From Kordia algicida OT-1 (GTDB lineage Bacteria; Bacteroidota; Bacteroidia; Flavobacteriales; Flavobacteriaceae), in contig NZ_DS544873.1 in NCBI RefSeq assembly GCF_000154725.1, positions 4,375,085 through 4,439,084 of the forward strand: a stretch of 64,000 nt of DNA, in the 5' to 3' direction. This document shows, in pieces, positions 10,559-19,880 of the stretch; position 1 is the first letter of the stretch; every line of letters begins with the position of its first letter. The position numbers and the translations under genes were made by a program. The notes beneath the pieces were generated by a model. It was not told where the DNA came from, did not search any database, and saw only the letters and a list, made by a program, of their open reading frames with translations.

Positions 10559-11131
10559 ATGAAGAGCCTTATAAAAATAGGAGTCGTTTTTGGAGCAGCA
10601 TTGCTAATGACTTCATGCTTTAATAAATCGCAGCCAAACTATCAATATTTTCCAAATATGTATGAGTCTGTAGGATACGAAGCTTACCAAGAAGTAAATG
10701 GAGTGCCTTACGGAGGATTTGCAGAATACAACATGGAAGCACAAATTCCTGCAGAAGGAAGTGTAAAAAGAGGTTGGTTGCCATATGAGTATGATAATAC
10801 TAATGAAGGATATGAAGCTGCAAAAGCAGAATTGATAAATCCGTTACCAGCAACAGAAGAAAACCTTATGGCAGGAAAAGAATTGTACGGAATTTACTGT
10901 GCAATTTGTCACGGAACCAAAGGAGATGGAAATGGAACTTTAGCAAAGCGTGAAAAATTCTTAGGAATTCCAAAATACAACGATCCAGCTAGAGCGATTA
11001 CAGAAGGAAGTATTTATCATGTAATCATGTATGGTAAAAACAACATGGGATCTCACGCAAGTCAAATAAATACAAAAGAGCGCTGGCAAGTGACTCAATA
11101 TGTATTAAAATTGAAAGCAGAATTAAAATAA
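10559..11131 (+). CDS. actE: Alternative complex III subunit E, monohaem cytochrome c lipoprotein
   Basis: ActE is the monohaem cytochrome c subunit of ACIII that hands electrons on to the oxidase or a soluble cytochrome. The 190-residue precursor has a lipoprotein signal ending LLMTSC with Cys20 as the lipidation site, so the protein should be membrane-anchored on the periplasmic side. The haem-binding CAICH is at 114-118, and IYHVIMYGKNNMGSH provides the distal Met region. It sits between actD (8-bp gap) and actF (29-bp gap). Confidence 0.94.
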   Translation: MKSLIKIGVVFGAALLMTSCFNKSQPNYQYFPNMYESVGYEAYQEVNGVPYGGFAEYNMEAQIPAEGSVKRGWLPYEYDNTNEGYEAAKAELINPLPATEENLMAGKELYGIYCAICHGTKGDGNGTLAKREKFLGIPKYNDPARAITEGSIYHVIMYGKNNMGSHASQINTKERWQVTQYVLKLKAELK

Positions 11132-11160
11132 GACCAATAACGATATAGAAATTATATACA

Positions 11161-12594
11161 ATGTATACGTTTTCAAATAGATTAAGACTTTTCGCAATTA
11201 TCTCCTTCGTACTTGGAGCGATCATGGTAGGGCTAAGCTTTGCAAATGTGCCAGGTTCAGTAGAAGATATGAAAGCAATGGAAGCAGCTCATGGACATGG
11301 ACATGGTTCAGATCATGGAGATGCTAAACATGACGATGGTAAAACAGCACATCATGACGAGCATAAAACAAATGCAGCACATGCAACTAGCGATCACGAT
11401 AGTAAAACAGCGTACGATGACGCACATGCTTTAGCTTCAGATCATAAAGCTGGTTCTGGTCATCACGATTCAGCACATCATGATGCGCACAAATTAGGTC
11501 AACTACAAAACAAGCCTTGGGCGGCAATATATATTGCAGCGTTCTTCTTTATGATGATCTCGCTTGGAGTATTGGCATTCTACGCTATTCAAAGAGCAGC
11601 ACAAGCAGGTTGGTCTCCTGTATTATTTAGAGTAATGGAAGGAATTACTGCTTATATCATTCCAGGGACAATCATTATGATAGTTTTAATTGGTATCTCA
11701 GCAATGCATTGGAATCACTTATTCCATTGGATGGAGCCAAGTTTACAAGATCCTTTAAGTGAAAACTATGATAAACTAACTGTTGGAAAAAGCGGTTGGT
11801 TAAACGAAACTGGATTCTTAATCAGAGCAGTAATTTACAGTGCAATTTGGATTGCATATCGTCAAATCTCTAGACGTTTATCTTTACGTCAAGATGAAGC
11901 TAATGACAATAGTAACTTTAAAAAGAATTTTAGAGCAGCTGCAGTATTCTTGGTACTATTCTTAATCTCAGAATCTATGATGTCTTGGGATTGGATCATG
12001 TCTTTCGATCACCACTGGTTTAGTACACTATTCGGTTGGTATGTATTTGCAAGCATGTTTGTATCTGGAATTACGGTAATCGCTTTAATTACAATATATC
12101 TTAAATCTAAAGGATTGTTAGAATATGTAAACGACAGTCACTTACACGATTTAGCAAAGTTTATGTTTGGAGTGAGTATTTTCTGGACATACTTATGGTT
12201 CTCGCAATTCATGTTAATCTGGTATTCAAACATTCCAGAAGAAGTAACATACTTTATCACAAGAATTGAAGATTATAACTTGCCATTCTTCGGAATGCTT
12301 GCATTAAACCTAATATTCCCATTATTAATATTAATGAATAGTGATTACAAAAGACTTAACTGGATTATTGTAATTGCTGGAATCGTGATCTTATTCGGTC
12401 ACTACATAGATGTATTCAATATGGTTATGCCAGCAACAGTTGGACCACACTGGTCACTAGGATTGGCAGAAATAGGAGCAATATTATTGTTTTTAGGACT
12501 ATTTATCTTTGTTGTATTTACAACATTGACAAAAGCACCGTTATTGGCAAAAAGAAATCCGTTTATTGAGGAAAGTAAACAATTTCATTATTAA
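11161..12594 (+). CDS. actF: Alternative complex III subunit F, NrfD-like membrane protein
   Basis: ActF is the second polytopic subunit of ACIII, a structural relative of ActC that stabilises the complex. The 477-residue protein has a first helix (about 8-28), then a strongly His/Asp/Lys-rich hydrophilic loop (about 38-112, with runs such as HGHGHGSDHGDAKHDD), then about nine further helices. The loop is low complexity and could bind metal ions, though that is inference. The protein ends just before coxB (26-bp gap), which physically links ACIII to the oxidase genes. Confidence 0.93.
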   Translation: MYTFSNRLRLFAIISFVLGAIMVGLSFANVPGSVEDMKAMEAAHGHGHGSDHGDAKHDDGKTAHHDEHKTNAAHATSDHDSKTAYDDAHALASDHKAGSGHHDSAHHDAHKLGQLQNKPWAAIYIAAFFFMMISLGVLAFYAIQRAAQAGWSPVLFRVMEGITAYIIPGTIIMIVLIGISAMHWNHLFHWMEPSLQDPLSENYDKLTVGKSGWLNETGFLIRAVIYSAIWIAYRQISRRLSLRQDEANDNSNFKKNFRAAAVFLVLFLISESMMSWDWIMSFDHHWFSTLFGWYVFASMFVSGITVIALITIYLKSKGLLEYVNDSHLHDLAKFMFGVSIFWTYLWFSQFMLIWYSNIPEEVTYFITRIEDYNLPFFGMLALNLIFPLLILMNSDYKRLNWIIVIAGIVILFGHYIDVFNMVMPATVGPHWSLGLAEIGAILLFLGLFIFVVFTTLTKAPLLAKRNPFIEESKQFHY

Positions 12595-12620
12595 TTAATT
12601 TCAAAACAGTATAAAATAAG

Positions 12621-13700
12621 ATGACTACTGGTTTACTAACGTTTATAGTACTTATCCTAATTGCAATCGCAATTTGGCAGCTGACGAAGATATTTGATTT
12701 ATCACAAGCGAAAGCAGATAATACTCAAGTAGCGAATGACAAGGATAATAATATCAATGGATACCTTATGATGGGATTCTTGATGTTCATATACATTATC
12801 ACGATAATTTCTTTTGTAAAATGGGGAGATTTACCATTAATTGGAAACTCAGCCTCAGAACACGGATCAAGCGTAGATACATTGATGATTATATCAATGG
12901 TATTGATATTCTTTGTACAAACAGTTACACAAGCTTTACTACACTACTTCGCTTTCAAATACAGAGGAAAAGAAGGAAGAAAAGCATTATACTATGCAGA
13001 TAATGATAAACTAGAATTTATCTGGACAATCATTCCCGTAATTACATTAGCAGGTTTAATTCTTTACGGATTATTTACTTGGAATGAAATTATGGACGTG
13101 AATATGGATGATGATCCAATCGTAGTAGAATTATATGCGCAACAGTTCAACTGGAAAGCTAGATACGCTGGAAAAGATAACGTATTAGGAAAAGCAAACG
13201 TTCGCTTAATTGACTTAGGTGATAATCCAAATATCTTAGGATTAGACAGAGAAGACAAATATGCTCAAGACGATATCATTGTTCAAGAATTACACTTGCC
13301 TGTAGGTAAAAAGGTAGTATTCAAAATGCGTTCGCAAGACGTATTACACTCTGCTTACATGCCTCACTTCAGAATGCAAATGAACTGTGTTCCTGGAATG
13401 ATTACAGAATTTGCGATGACTCCAACAAAAACAACGAGTCAAATGCGTGAAACGCCTGAAATCATTAATAAAGTAAGACGTATCAATGAAATCAGAGCTG
13501 CGAAAAGCGAAAAGCTTGTAGCTAATAGCGAAGAAGCATTAGAACCTTACGAATTTGATTACCTTTTACTATGTAATAAAATTTGTGGTGAATCTCACTA
13601 CAACATGCAAATGAAAGTAATCGTAGAAAGTCAAGCAGACTATGACAAGTGGATTGCAGCTCAAGAGACTTTCGGAGGAAAAGAAATAACAAAAAAATAA
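12621..13700 (+). CDS. coxB: Cytochrome c oxidase subunit II
   Basis: Subunit II carries the dinuclear CuA centre that accepts electrons from cytochrome c or ACIII. The 359-residue protein has an N-terminal helix, a second and third hydrophobic segment (about 48-68 and 90-115, 130-155), and a periplasmic cupredoxin domain. CuA ligands are visible as His243 and the cluster C318-x3-C322-x3-H326-x2-M329. About 75 residues separate His243 from Cys318, more than in textbook subunit II, because of a charged insert near 270-310. There is no C-terminal cytochrome c domain. It sits between actF and coxA, 22 bp before coxA. Confidence 0.95.
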   Translation: MTTGLLTFIVLILIAIAIWQLTKIFDLSQAKADNTQVANDKDNNINGYLMMGFLMFIYIITIISFVKWGDLPLIGNSASEHGSSVDTLMIISMVLIFFVQTVTQALLHYFAFKYRGKEGRKALYYADNDKLEFIWTIIPVITLAGLILYGLFTWNEIMDVNMDDDPIVVELYAQQFNWKARYAGKDNVLGKANVRLIDLGDNPNILGLDREDKYAQDDIIVQELHLPVGKKVVFKMRSQDVLHSAYMPHFRMQMNCVPGMITEFAMTPTKTTSQMRETPEIINKVRRINEIRAAKSEKLVANSEEALEPYEFDYLLLCNKICGESHYNMQMKVIVESQADYDKWIAAQETFGGKEITKK

Positions 13701-13722
13701 TTAAAAGATATAATATATAGAT

Positions 13723-15522
13723 ATGTCAGCAACAGCAGTACACGCAGGAGATCACGGACACGACGATCACGGACATCATCATAAAGAGACATTCATTACT
13801 AAATATATATTTAGTCAAGATCATAAAATGATTGCCAAGCAGTATCTAATTACAGGTACTATCATGGGAGTTATCGGGATCATGATGTCTATATTTTTCC
13901 GTATGCAAATTGCATGGCCAAAAGAATCATTCACAATTTTCGAAATATTCTTAGGGAATTGGGCGCCAGGTGGTGTAATGAGTGCAGATAAATACCTTGC
14001 ATTAGTTACCATTCATGGAACTATTATGGTATTCTTCGTATTAACGGCTGGATTGAGTGGTACTTTTAGTAACCTGCTAATTCCATTGCAAATTGGAGCT
14101 CGTGATATGGCTTCAGGATTCTTAAACATGGTATCATATTGGTTATTCTTTATCTCAAGTGTAATCATGGTTATCTCTTTATTTGTTGAAGGTGGAGCGG
14201 CATCATCAGGTTGGACAATCTATCCTCCGTTAAGTGCCTTGCCTGAAGCAATTCCTGGTTCAGGATTAGGAATGACACTATGGTTAGTATCAATGGCAAT
14301 ATTTATTGCTTCGTCACTACTTGGTTCATTAAACTACGTAGTAACAGTTATCAACCTTAGAACAAAAGGAATGTCTATGACAAGATTGCCACTTACAATT
14401 TGGGCTTTCTTTGTAACAGCAATTATCGGTATTGTATCATTCCCAGTATTACTATCAGCAGCATTACTATTAATCTTTGATAGAAGTTTTGGAACATCAT
14501 TCTACTTATCAGACATATTTATTCAAGGAGAAGTGTTACACTATCAAGGTGGATCGCCTGTATTATTCGAACACTTATTCTGGTTCTTAGGACATCCAGA
14601 AGTATACATTGTACTACTTCCAGCATTAGGTATTACCTCAGAAATTATTGCTACCAACTCTCGAAAACCGATCTTCGGATACAGAGCCATGGTTGCATCG
14701 ATCTTAGCAATTGCATTCTTATCAACAATTGTTTGGGGTCACCATATGTTTATCTCAGGGATGAATCCATTCCTAGGATCTGTATTTACATTTACAACAC
14801 TATTAATTGCAATACCATCAGCAGTAAAAGCATTCAACTATATTACAACACTCTGGAAAGGAAACTTACAGATGAATCCAGCGATGCTATTCTCAATCGG
14901 ATTGGTATCAACGTTCATCACAGGTGGACTAACAGGAATTATTTTAGGTGATAGTACACTTGATATCAACGTACACGATACATACTTCGTAGTAGCGCAT
15001 TTCCACTTAGTAATGGGAATCTCAGCACTATACGGAATGTTTGCAGGTGTATATCATTGGTTCCCAAGAATGTTTGGAAGAATGATGAACAAAAACTTAG
15101 GATACGTTCACTTCTGGGTAACGGCAGTCTGTGCGTACGGAGTATTCTTCCCAATGCACTTTATCGGAATGGCAGGGTTGCCGAGACGTTACTATACAAA
15201 CTCTGAATTCCCGTTATTTGATGATTTAGCAAACGTAAACGTAGTAATTACAATGTTTGCTATCATTGGAGGAACTTTCCAATTAGTATTCCTATACAAC
15301 TTCTTCGGAAGCATGTTCTATGGAAAAAAAGCACCACAAAATCCTTGGAGATCAAATACGTTAGAATGGACAGCTCCTGTAGAACACATACACGGAAACT
15401 GGCCAGGAGAAATTCCTCATGTACACCGTTGGGCTTATGACTATAGCAAGCCAGGACATGATGACGATTTCGTTCCTCAAAACGTTCCAATGAAAGATGG
15501 TGAAGAAGAAATGCATCACTAA
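13723..15522 (+). CDS. coxA: Cytochrome c oxidase subunit I
   Basis: The catalytic haem-copper oxidase subunit that reduces oxygen and pumps protons. All key residues are present in the 599-residue protein: His98 (low-spin haem), H291-P-E-V-Y295 with Glu293 and the cross-linking Tyr295 (CuB and K-channel entrance), His340-His341 (CuB), His426 (high-spin haem) and His428 (low-spin haem). The GHPEVY form points to an A-type oxidase. The N-terminus is His-rich (residues 7-20). It is the last gene of the act-cox operon and is followed by a small hairpin repeat and a strong terminator. Confidence 0.97.
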   Translation: MSATAVHAGDHGHDDHGHHHKETFITKYIFSQDHKMIAKQYLITGTIMGVIGIMMSIFFRMQIAWPKESFTIFEIFLGNWAPGGVMSADKYLALVTIHGTIMVFFVLTAGLSGTFSNLLIPLQIGARDMASGFLNMVSYWLFFISSVIMVISLFVEGGAASSGWTIYPPLSALPEAIPGSGLGMTLWLVSMAIFIASSLLGSLNYVVTVINLRTKGMSMTRLPLTIWAFFVTAIIGIVSFPVLLSAALLLIFDRSFGTSFYLSDIFIQGEVLHYQGGSPVLFEHLFWFLGHPEVYIVLLPALGITSEIIATNSRKPIFGYRAMVASILAIAFLSTIVWGHHMFISGMNPFLGSVFTFTTLLIAIPSAVKAFNYITTLWKGNLQMNPAMLFSIGLVSTFITGGLTGIILGDSTLDINVHDTYFVVAHFHLVMGISALYGMFAGVYHWFPRMFGRMMNKNLGYVHFWVTAVCAYGVFFPMHFIGMAGLPRRYYTNSEFPLFDDLANVNVVITMFAIIGGTFQLVFLYNFFGSMFYGKKAPQNPWRSNTLEWTAPVEHIHGNWPGEIPHVHRWAYDYSKPGHDDDFVPQNVPMKDGEEEMHH

Positions 15523-15525
15523 AAT

Positions 15526-15563
15526 CTCCATGAAAATGGAGATCTCGTGAAAATGGAGATCTC
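15526..15563 (+). repeat. Short direct repeat with hairpin after coxA
   Basis: TGAAAATGGAGATCTC occurs twice, at 15531-15546 and 15548-15563. ATCTCCAT just upstream pairs with ATGGAGAT, so a small hairpin can form in the mRNA tail before the terminator. Confidence 0.6.
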
Positions 15564-15609
15564 ATAAAGACGAAAATAACAATCTCGCCAAGAGATTTCA
15601 CAAATAATA

Positions 15610-15644
15610 AAAAGCCTTTCTACATAGAAAGGCTTTTCTTTTTT
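15610..15644 (+). terminator. Terminator of the act-cox operon
   Basis: AAAAGCCTTTCT pairs with AGAAAGGCTTTT around an ACAT loop (15622-15625). A T-rich tract follows and runs directly into the ruvB -7 box. Confidence 0.9.
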
Positions 15645-15651
15645 ATCTTTG
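15644..15651 (+). promoter_or_regulatory. -7 box of ruvB
   Basis: TATCTTTG fits TAnnTTTG exactly. It overlaps the end of the upstream terminator tract and lies only five bases before the ATG of ruvB, so the ruvB mRNA may be leaderless or nearly so. No TTG -33 element is evident at 19-21 bases. Confidence 0.5.
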
Positions 15652-15656
15652 TTTTG

Positions 15657-16679
15657 ATGAATGATAACTTAGACCCTACAAATCAAAACTATTCACCTGA
15701 GGAGAATGACATAGAAAAGGCATTGCGCCCGCTTTCCTTTGAAGACTTTACAGGACAAGATCAAGTATTAGAAAATCTTCAGGTATTTGTGCAAGCAGCA
15801 AATCTTCGTGAAGAAGCATTAGATCATACACTCTTTCACGGACCTCCAGGATTAGGAAAAACTACCTTAGCACATATTCTAGCGAGTGAACTAGATGTAA
15901 GTATCAAAGTAACTTCTGGACCTGTACTAGATAAACCGGGAGACTTAGCTGGATTGCTCACAAATCTAGACGAACGTGATGTATTATTCATTGATGAAAT
16001 ACACAGACTCAGCCCAATTGTAGAAGAATATCTCTACTCTGCAATGGAAGATTATAAAATTGATATTATGATTGAATCTGGACCAAACGCAAGAACGGTT
16101 CAAATCAACTTAAATCCATTTACTTTAGTAGGTGCAACAACACGTTCCGGATTGCTCACGGCGCCAATGCGAGCACGTTTCGGAATCGCAAGCAGACTGC
16201 AATACTATTCCACAGAATTGCTATCAACCATTGTACAGCGAAGTGCGCAAATTCTCAATGTACCAATCAGTATGGAAGCTGCAATTGAAATTGCAGGAAG
16301 AAGTCGTGGAACACCACGTATAGCAAATGCATTACTCCGTAGAGTGCGTGACTTTGCTCAAATAAAAGGAAACGGAACGATTGATATTGAAATTGCACGT
16401 TTCGGTCTCAAAGCATTAAACGTAGATGCGTATGGTTTGGACGAAATGGACAACAGAATTCTATCAACCATCATCGATAAATTTAAAGGAGGACCAGTCG
16501 GAATCACAACCTTAGCAACGGCAGTTTCTGAAAGTGGCGAAACCATTGAAGAAGTATACGAACCTTTCTTAATACAACAAGGATTTATCATCCGAACACC
16601 AAGAGGTAGAGAAGTCACCGAACTTGCTTACAAACATCTAGGTAGAGTAAAAGGTGGAATTCAAGGCGGTTTGTTTTGA
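15657..16679 (+). CDS. ruvB: Holliday junction branch migration helicase RuvB
   Basis: RuvB is the hexameric AAA+ motor that drives branch migration of Holliday junctions together with RuvA. The 340-residue protein shows Walker A GPPGLGKT at 62-69, Walker B DEIH at 113-116, the sensor region [18 protein letters not shown], an arginine-finger region, and a winged-helix C-terminus with [20 protein letters not shown] three bases upstream is in frame, but the ATG gives the N-terminus typical of flavobacterial RuvB. ruvA lies about 5.6 kb downstream, so the two are not in one operon. Confidence 0.97.
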   Translation: MNDNLDPTNQNYSPEENDIEKALRPLSFEDFTGQDQVLENLQVFVQAANLREEALDHTLFHGPPGLGKTTLAHILASELDVSIKVTSGPVLDKPGDLAGLLTNLDERDVLFIDEIHRLSPIVEEYLYSAMEDYKIDIMIESGPNARTVQINLNPFTLVGATTRSGLLTAPMRARFGIASRLQYYSTELLSTIVQRSAQILNVPISMEAAIEIAGRSRGTPRIANALLRRVRDFAQIKGNGTIDIEIARFGLKALNVDAYGLDEMDNRILSTIIDKFKGGPVGITTLATAVSESGETIEEVYEPFLIQQGFIIRTPRGREVTELAYKHLGRVKGGIQGGLF

Positions 16680-16697
16680 AATTATAAATATAAAATG

Positions 16698-16727
16698 TGT
16701 CACATCGAGCGCAGTCGAGATGCTGAA
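16698..16727. repeat. Dispersed intergenic repeat of the GCGCAGTCGAG type
   Basis: The segment contains CATCGAGCGCAGTCGAGATG preceded by TGTCA. The same word, read on the other strand as CTCGACTGCGCTCGATGTGACA, is one I know as a recurrent intergenic element in Bacteroidetes genomes. It lies alone in the 230-bp ruvB-P450 gap. Confidence 0.45.
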
Positions 16728-16835
16728 TACTAAATTTTAAATGTAAAAGTTTTTTAAGCAATAAAATCATCACATAAACAAATACACAAAAAATCAATAA
16801 GAAAGTTAGGAGTTTACAAACCTAACGGTATCGAC

Positions 16836-16843
16836 TAAGTTTG
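16836..16843 (+). promoter_or_regulatory. Putative -7 box for the P450 gene
   Basis: TAAGTTTG fits TAnnTTTG. It overlaps a possible TTG start at 16841 and so favours the downstream ATG at 16910, with a leader of about 60 nt. Confidence 0.4.
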
Positions 16844-16909
16844 AAAAATATATCATTAACAAACAACAAACAACAAACATCCAAAGCGACCCAACACCAA
16901 AAACCCAGC

Positions 16910-18244
16910 ATGTATAACTATCCAAATACAATTCCATTCTTCAAGCTATTCTTAAAATCGTCTTCCATCACGCGAAACCCAATTCCGTTTCACAAAAGTG
17001 GTTTTGAAAAACATGGAAATTCATTTGCAATTGCGCCACCATTTGCAAAAAAAGTTATGCTAACACGCGATGCTGAAATCACAAAACACTTACTACGTAA
17101 AAATCATCGGAACTACAACAAATCTAAAATTCAAACGAAATTCCTCTCAAAATACGTTGGGAAAGGATTGTTGACTTCTAGTGGTGATTATTGGTTAAAA
17201 CAACGACGACTCATTCAACCTGCATTTCATAGAGAAAAACTGCAAAAATTAGTCGCGATCATGGAAGGCACTATCGAAAAACAACTCGAAAACATTCAAC
17301 GAAACAAAGTGATCGATTCGTATCCAATCATGAACGAATTGGCGTTTCACGTCGTAGCAAAATCACTATTCAATTATTCTTCGGATGACAATACCATGCA
17401 TCGACTGCAAGAAATTATAGAAACTTTGCAAGATTTTATCATCCGAGAAATTCGTCAGCCACACAAAAAATGGTGGTATCAAATCAGTGGTTTGGTCAAA
17501 AAACACATGGAATTGGTTAAGGAAAGTAGAGACATTATCAACAAAGTTATTGATGAACGTCGTGTGTCCGACAAAGAACATGACGATTTATTAGACATGC
17601 TACTCAAAGCAAAATACGAAGACGATGGAACTTCAATGACCAACGAACAACTTATTGATGAAATACTAATCTTCTTTGTAGCAGGACACGAAACTACAGC
17701 AAATGCGCTCACGTTTACCTTTCATCTCATTGCGAGAAATTCTGAAGTATATAAAAAAGTTGTTGCCGAAATTGATACAATTGACGATGGCTTACCGCCG
17801 ATGGAAAAAATAGCAAAACTCAATTATGTAAAAAACTGTGTGGAAGAAGCCTTGCGCTTATATCCGCCAGCGTGGATTACAGATCGAGTTGCAATAGAAG
17901 ATGACGAATTTGCAGGTTTCAAGATTGAAAAAGGAACGATGATTGGAATCTCGTTCTATGAATTGCATCGAAATCCAACCTATTGGAAAAATCCGAATGA
18001 CTTCATTCCTGAACGTTTCTCCGATGAAAACCGAAAAGAAACCGCAGGCTATTACTTTCCATTTGGCGCCGGACCGCGAATGTGTATCGGAAATAGTTTT
18101 GCACTTTACGAAATGATGTTAACTGTCTATCAAATGCTAAAAAAATATCGCATAGAAACCGATCAGGAAACGGTTGAAATCGCACCATTAATTACGCTAA
18201 AACCGATCAATGTTACGCTGAAATTCAACAAAAGAAACGCTTGA
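16910..18244 (+). CDS. Cytochrome P450 monooxygenase
   Basis: A haem-thiolate monooxygenase. The 444-residue protein has the I-helix AGHETTA at 258-264, the K-helix ExxR (E313-R316), and the haem loop [16 protein letters not shown] with the axial Cys392. The overall pattern resembles the bacterial CYP family with long-chain fatty-acid-hydroxylase-like features, but the substrate cannot be read from sequence. No ferredoxin or reductase gene is near, so partners must be encoded elsewhere. A longer form from TTG 16841 would add 23 polar residues; I prefer ATG 16910. Its stop overlaps the queG start by four bases (TTGA). Confidence 0.92.
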   Translation: MYNYPNTIPFFKLFLKSSSITRNPIPFHKSGFEKHGNSFAIAPPFAKKVMLTRDAEITKHLLRKNHRNYNKSKIQTKFLSKYVGKGLLTSSGDYWLKQRRLIQPAFHREKLQKLVAIMEGTIEKQLENIQRNKVIDSYPIMNELAFHVVAKSLFNYSSDDNTMHRLQEIIETLQDFIIREIRQPHKKWWYQISGLVKKHMELVKESRDIINKVIDERRVSDKEHDDLLDMLLKAKYEDDGTSMTNEQLIDEILIFFVAGHETTANALTFTFHLIARNSEVYKKVVAEIDTIDDGLPPMEKIAKLNYVKNCVEEALRLYPPAWITDRVAIEDDEFAGFKIEKGTMIGISFYELHRNPTYWKNPNDFIPERFSDENRKETAGYYFPFGAGPRMCIGNSFALYEMMLTVYQMLKKYRIETDQETVEIAPLITLKPINVTLKFNKRNA

Positions 18245-19173
18245 AATCTACACAAAAACATACGGAACTCATCAAAGCAGAAGCAAAACGCTTAGGTTTT
18301 TTATCGTGTGGAATCTCAAAATCAGAATTCTTAGAAGAAGAAGCGCCACGACTTGAAACTTGGCTCAATAAAAATATGCATGGCGAAATGAGTTACATGG
18401 AAAATCATTTTGACAAACGATTAGATCCCACAAAATTAGTAGACGACTCAAAATCGGTCGTTTCACTATTGCTCAATTACTATCCATCAGAAACTCAAAA
18501 AGATCCAGAAGCGCCAAAAATCTCAAAATACGCATACGGAACTGACTATCATTTTGTCATAAAAGACAAACTAAAACAACTCTTAAACTTCATTCAAGAA
18601 GAAATCGGAGAAGTTTCAGGACGTGCATTTGTAGACTCAGCACCAGTATTAGACAAAGCTTGGGCAGCAAAAAGTGGTTTGGGTTGGATTGGAAAACACA
18701 GTAACTTACTCACACAAAAAGTTGGTTCGTTCTATTTTATTGCCGAACTCATCATTGATTTAGAACTCGAATACGATTTGCCAGTCACCGATCATTGCGG
18801 AAGCTGTACGGCATGCATAGACGCGTGTCCTACACAAGCCATTGTAGAACCGTATGTGGTTGACGGAAGCAAATGTATATCCTATTTTACCATTGAACTC
18901 AAAAACGAAATTCCAACACACGTGCAAGGGCAATTTGACAATTGGATGTTTGGTTGCGATGTATGTCAAGACGTTTGCCCGTGGAATCGTTTCTCTAAAC
19001 CACACAACGAACCCTTATTCAATCCGCATCCAGAATTACTATCCATGAGTAAAAAAGAATGGGAAGAAATCACTCAAGAAGTCTTTAGTGAAATCTTTAA
19101 AAAATCTGCGGTAAAACGAACAAAATATACAGGTTTGATGCGGAATATTCAGTTCTTAAAAACTGAAAATTGA
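18241..19173 (+). CDS. queG: Epoxyqueuosine reductase QueG
   Basis: QueG is the cobalamin-dependent iron-sulphur enzyme that reduces epoxyqueuosine to queuosine in the wobble position of certain tRNAs. The 310-residue protein has the N-terminal catalytic domain (about 1-180, with [20 protein letters not shown]) and two ferredoxin-type [4Fe-4S] motifs: [12 protein letters not shown], and [11 protein letters not shown] near the C-terminus. The best start is the TTG at 18241, which overlaps the P450 stop codon (TTGA). The N-terminus read from there matches the family, and no in-frame ATG lies close by. Confidence 0.93.
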   Translation: MKSTQKHTELIKAEAKRLGFLSCGISKSEFLEEEAPRLETWLNKNMHGEMSYMENHFDKRLDPTKLVDDSKSVVSLLLNYYPSETQKDPEAPKISKYAYGTDYHFVIKDKLKQLLNFIQEEIGEVSGRAFVDSAPVLDKAWAAKSGLGWIGKHSNLLTQKVGSFYFIAELIIDLELEYDLPVTDHCGSCTACIDACPTQAIVEPYVVDGSKCISYFTIELKNEIPTHVQGQFDNWMFGCDVCQDVCPWNRFSKPHNEPLFNPHPELLSMSKKEWEEITQEVFSEIFKKSAVKRTKYTGLMRNIQFLKTEN

Positions 19174-19192
19174 CATTTTAAAGTTTCGAAAA

Positions 19193-19762
19193 ATGGTTCA
19201 AAACACAAACAATATCGTAAGCTTTATATCGGAAAACTTTTTTCTCCCATTTGCTATATACTCAATCATATTCTTTACTCTTTACAGATTTAATAAAGAC
19301 AAAAAAGTACTCAAAGAATTTGATAAAATAGCAATTCAACTTACCATTTGGGTTGCAACTATTTGGATTCTTCTCAAAATCACAGGAATCGTCACATTCT
19401 TAGTTCAAATGAAATTAGAAGATAGCTCAACAACTTTTTCTCAAAATTTATCCTGGTTTATCAGAAAAACGTGGTTTCAAATTTTCTTTTGGATAATTTT
19501 ATCGCAGTTATTACGAATAAAATACATTGCAAAATATCTTTTTCCTAGAATCTTAATTGCCTTCTTTCTTTCCTTTAGTTTTGAAAAAATCACAATGTTA
19601 CTAATTAACATACATCGTGATTATCTTCCTGAATCGGTAAACTTATACACTAATATTCCTTCATTAATAGCTGTATTGCTACTAAAAACACTTATTTTCA
19701 CGCTAATTGTAAGTGTATTTTATCTAGGAAAACGCTTTTTTAAAAATGATAATAGCAAGTAA
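19193..19762 (+). CDS. Orphan multi-pass membrane protein with an ActC/NrfD-like C-terminal signature
   Basis: A 189-residue protein with about five hydrophobic segments (about 12-30, 48-72, 92-108, 118-138, 155-180). I do not recognise it as a named family. Its second half carries F130-E-K, eight residues, then HRDYLP at 141-146. This is the same spacing and motif as ActC (F385-E-R, eight residues, HRDYLP at 396-401), and the preceding helices also align in outline. It lacks the N-terminal half of ActC. It follows queG by 19 bp on the same strand and is probably co-transcribed. Function unknown; a degenerate or miniature NrfD-type quinone-site protein is an inference. Confidence 0.75.
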   Translation: MVQNTNNIVSFISENFFLPFAIYSIIFFTLYRFNKDKKVLKEFDKIAIQLTIWVATIWILLKITGIVTFLVQMKLEDSSTTFSQNLSWFIRKTWFQIFFWIILSQLLRIKYIAKYLFPRILIAFFLSFSFEKITMLLINIHRDYLPESVNLYTNIPSLIAVLLLKTLIFTLIVSVFYLGKRFFKNDNSK

Positions 19763-19831
19763 AACGTACTCATCAACGTTAAATAAAACGAAAGAAACCA
19801 CATTTAATTTTTTCCTTTAAACTCAGACATT

Positions 19832-19839
19832 TAAATTTG
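19832..19839 (+). promoter_or_regulatory. Putative -7 box for maeB
   Basis: TAAATTTG fits TAnnTTTG and lies 41 bases before the first maeB ATG. No clear -33 TTG. Confidence 0.4.
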
Positions 19840-19880
19840 TAAATTCATATTGCCTGTAAAACATCAATCAGTTACAAGCG

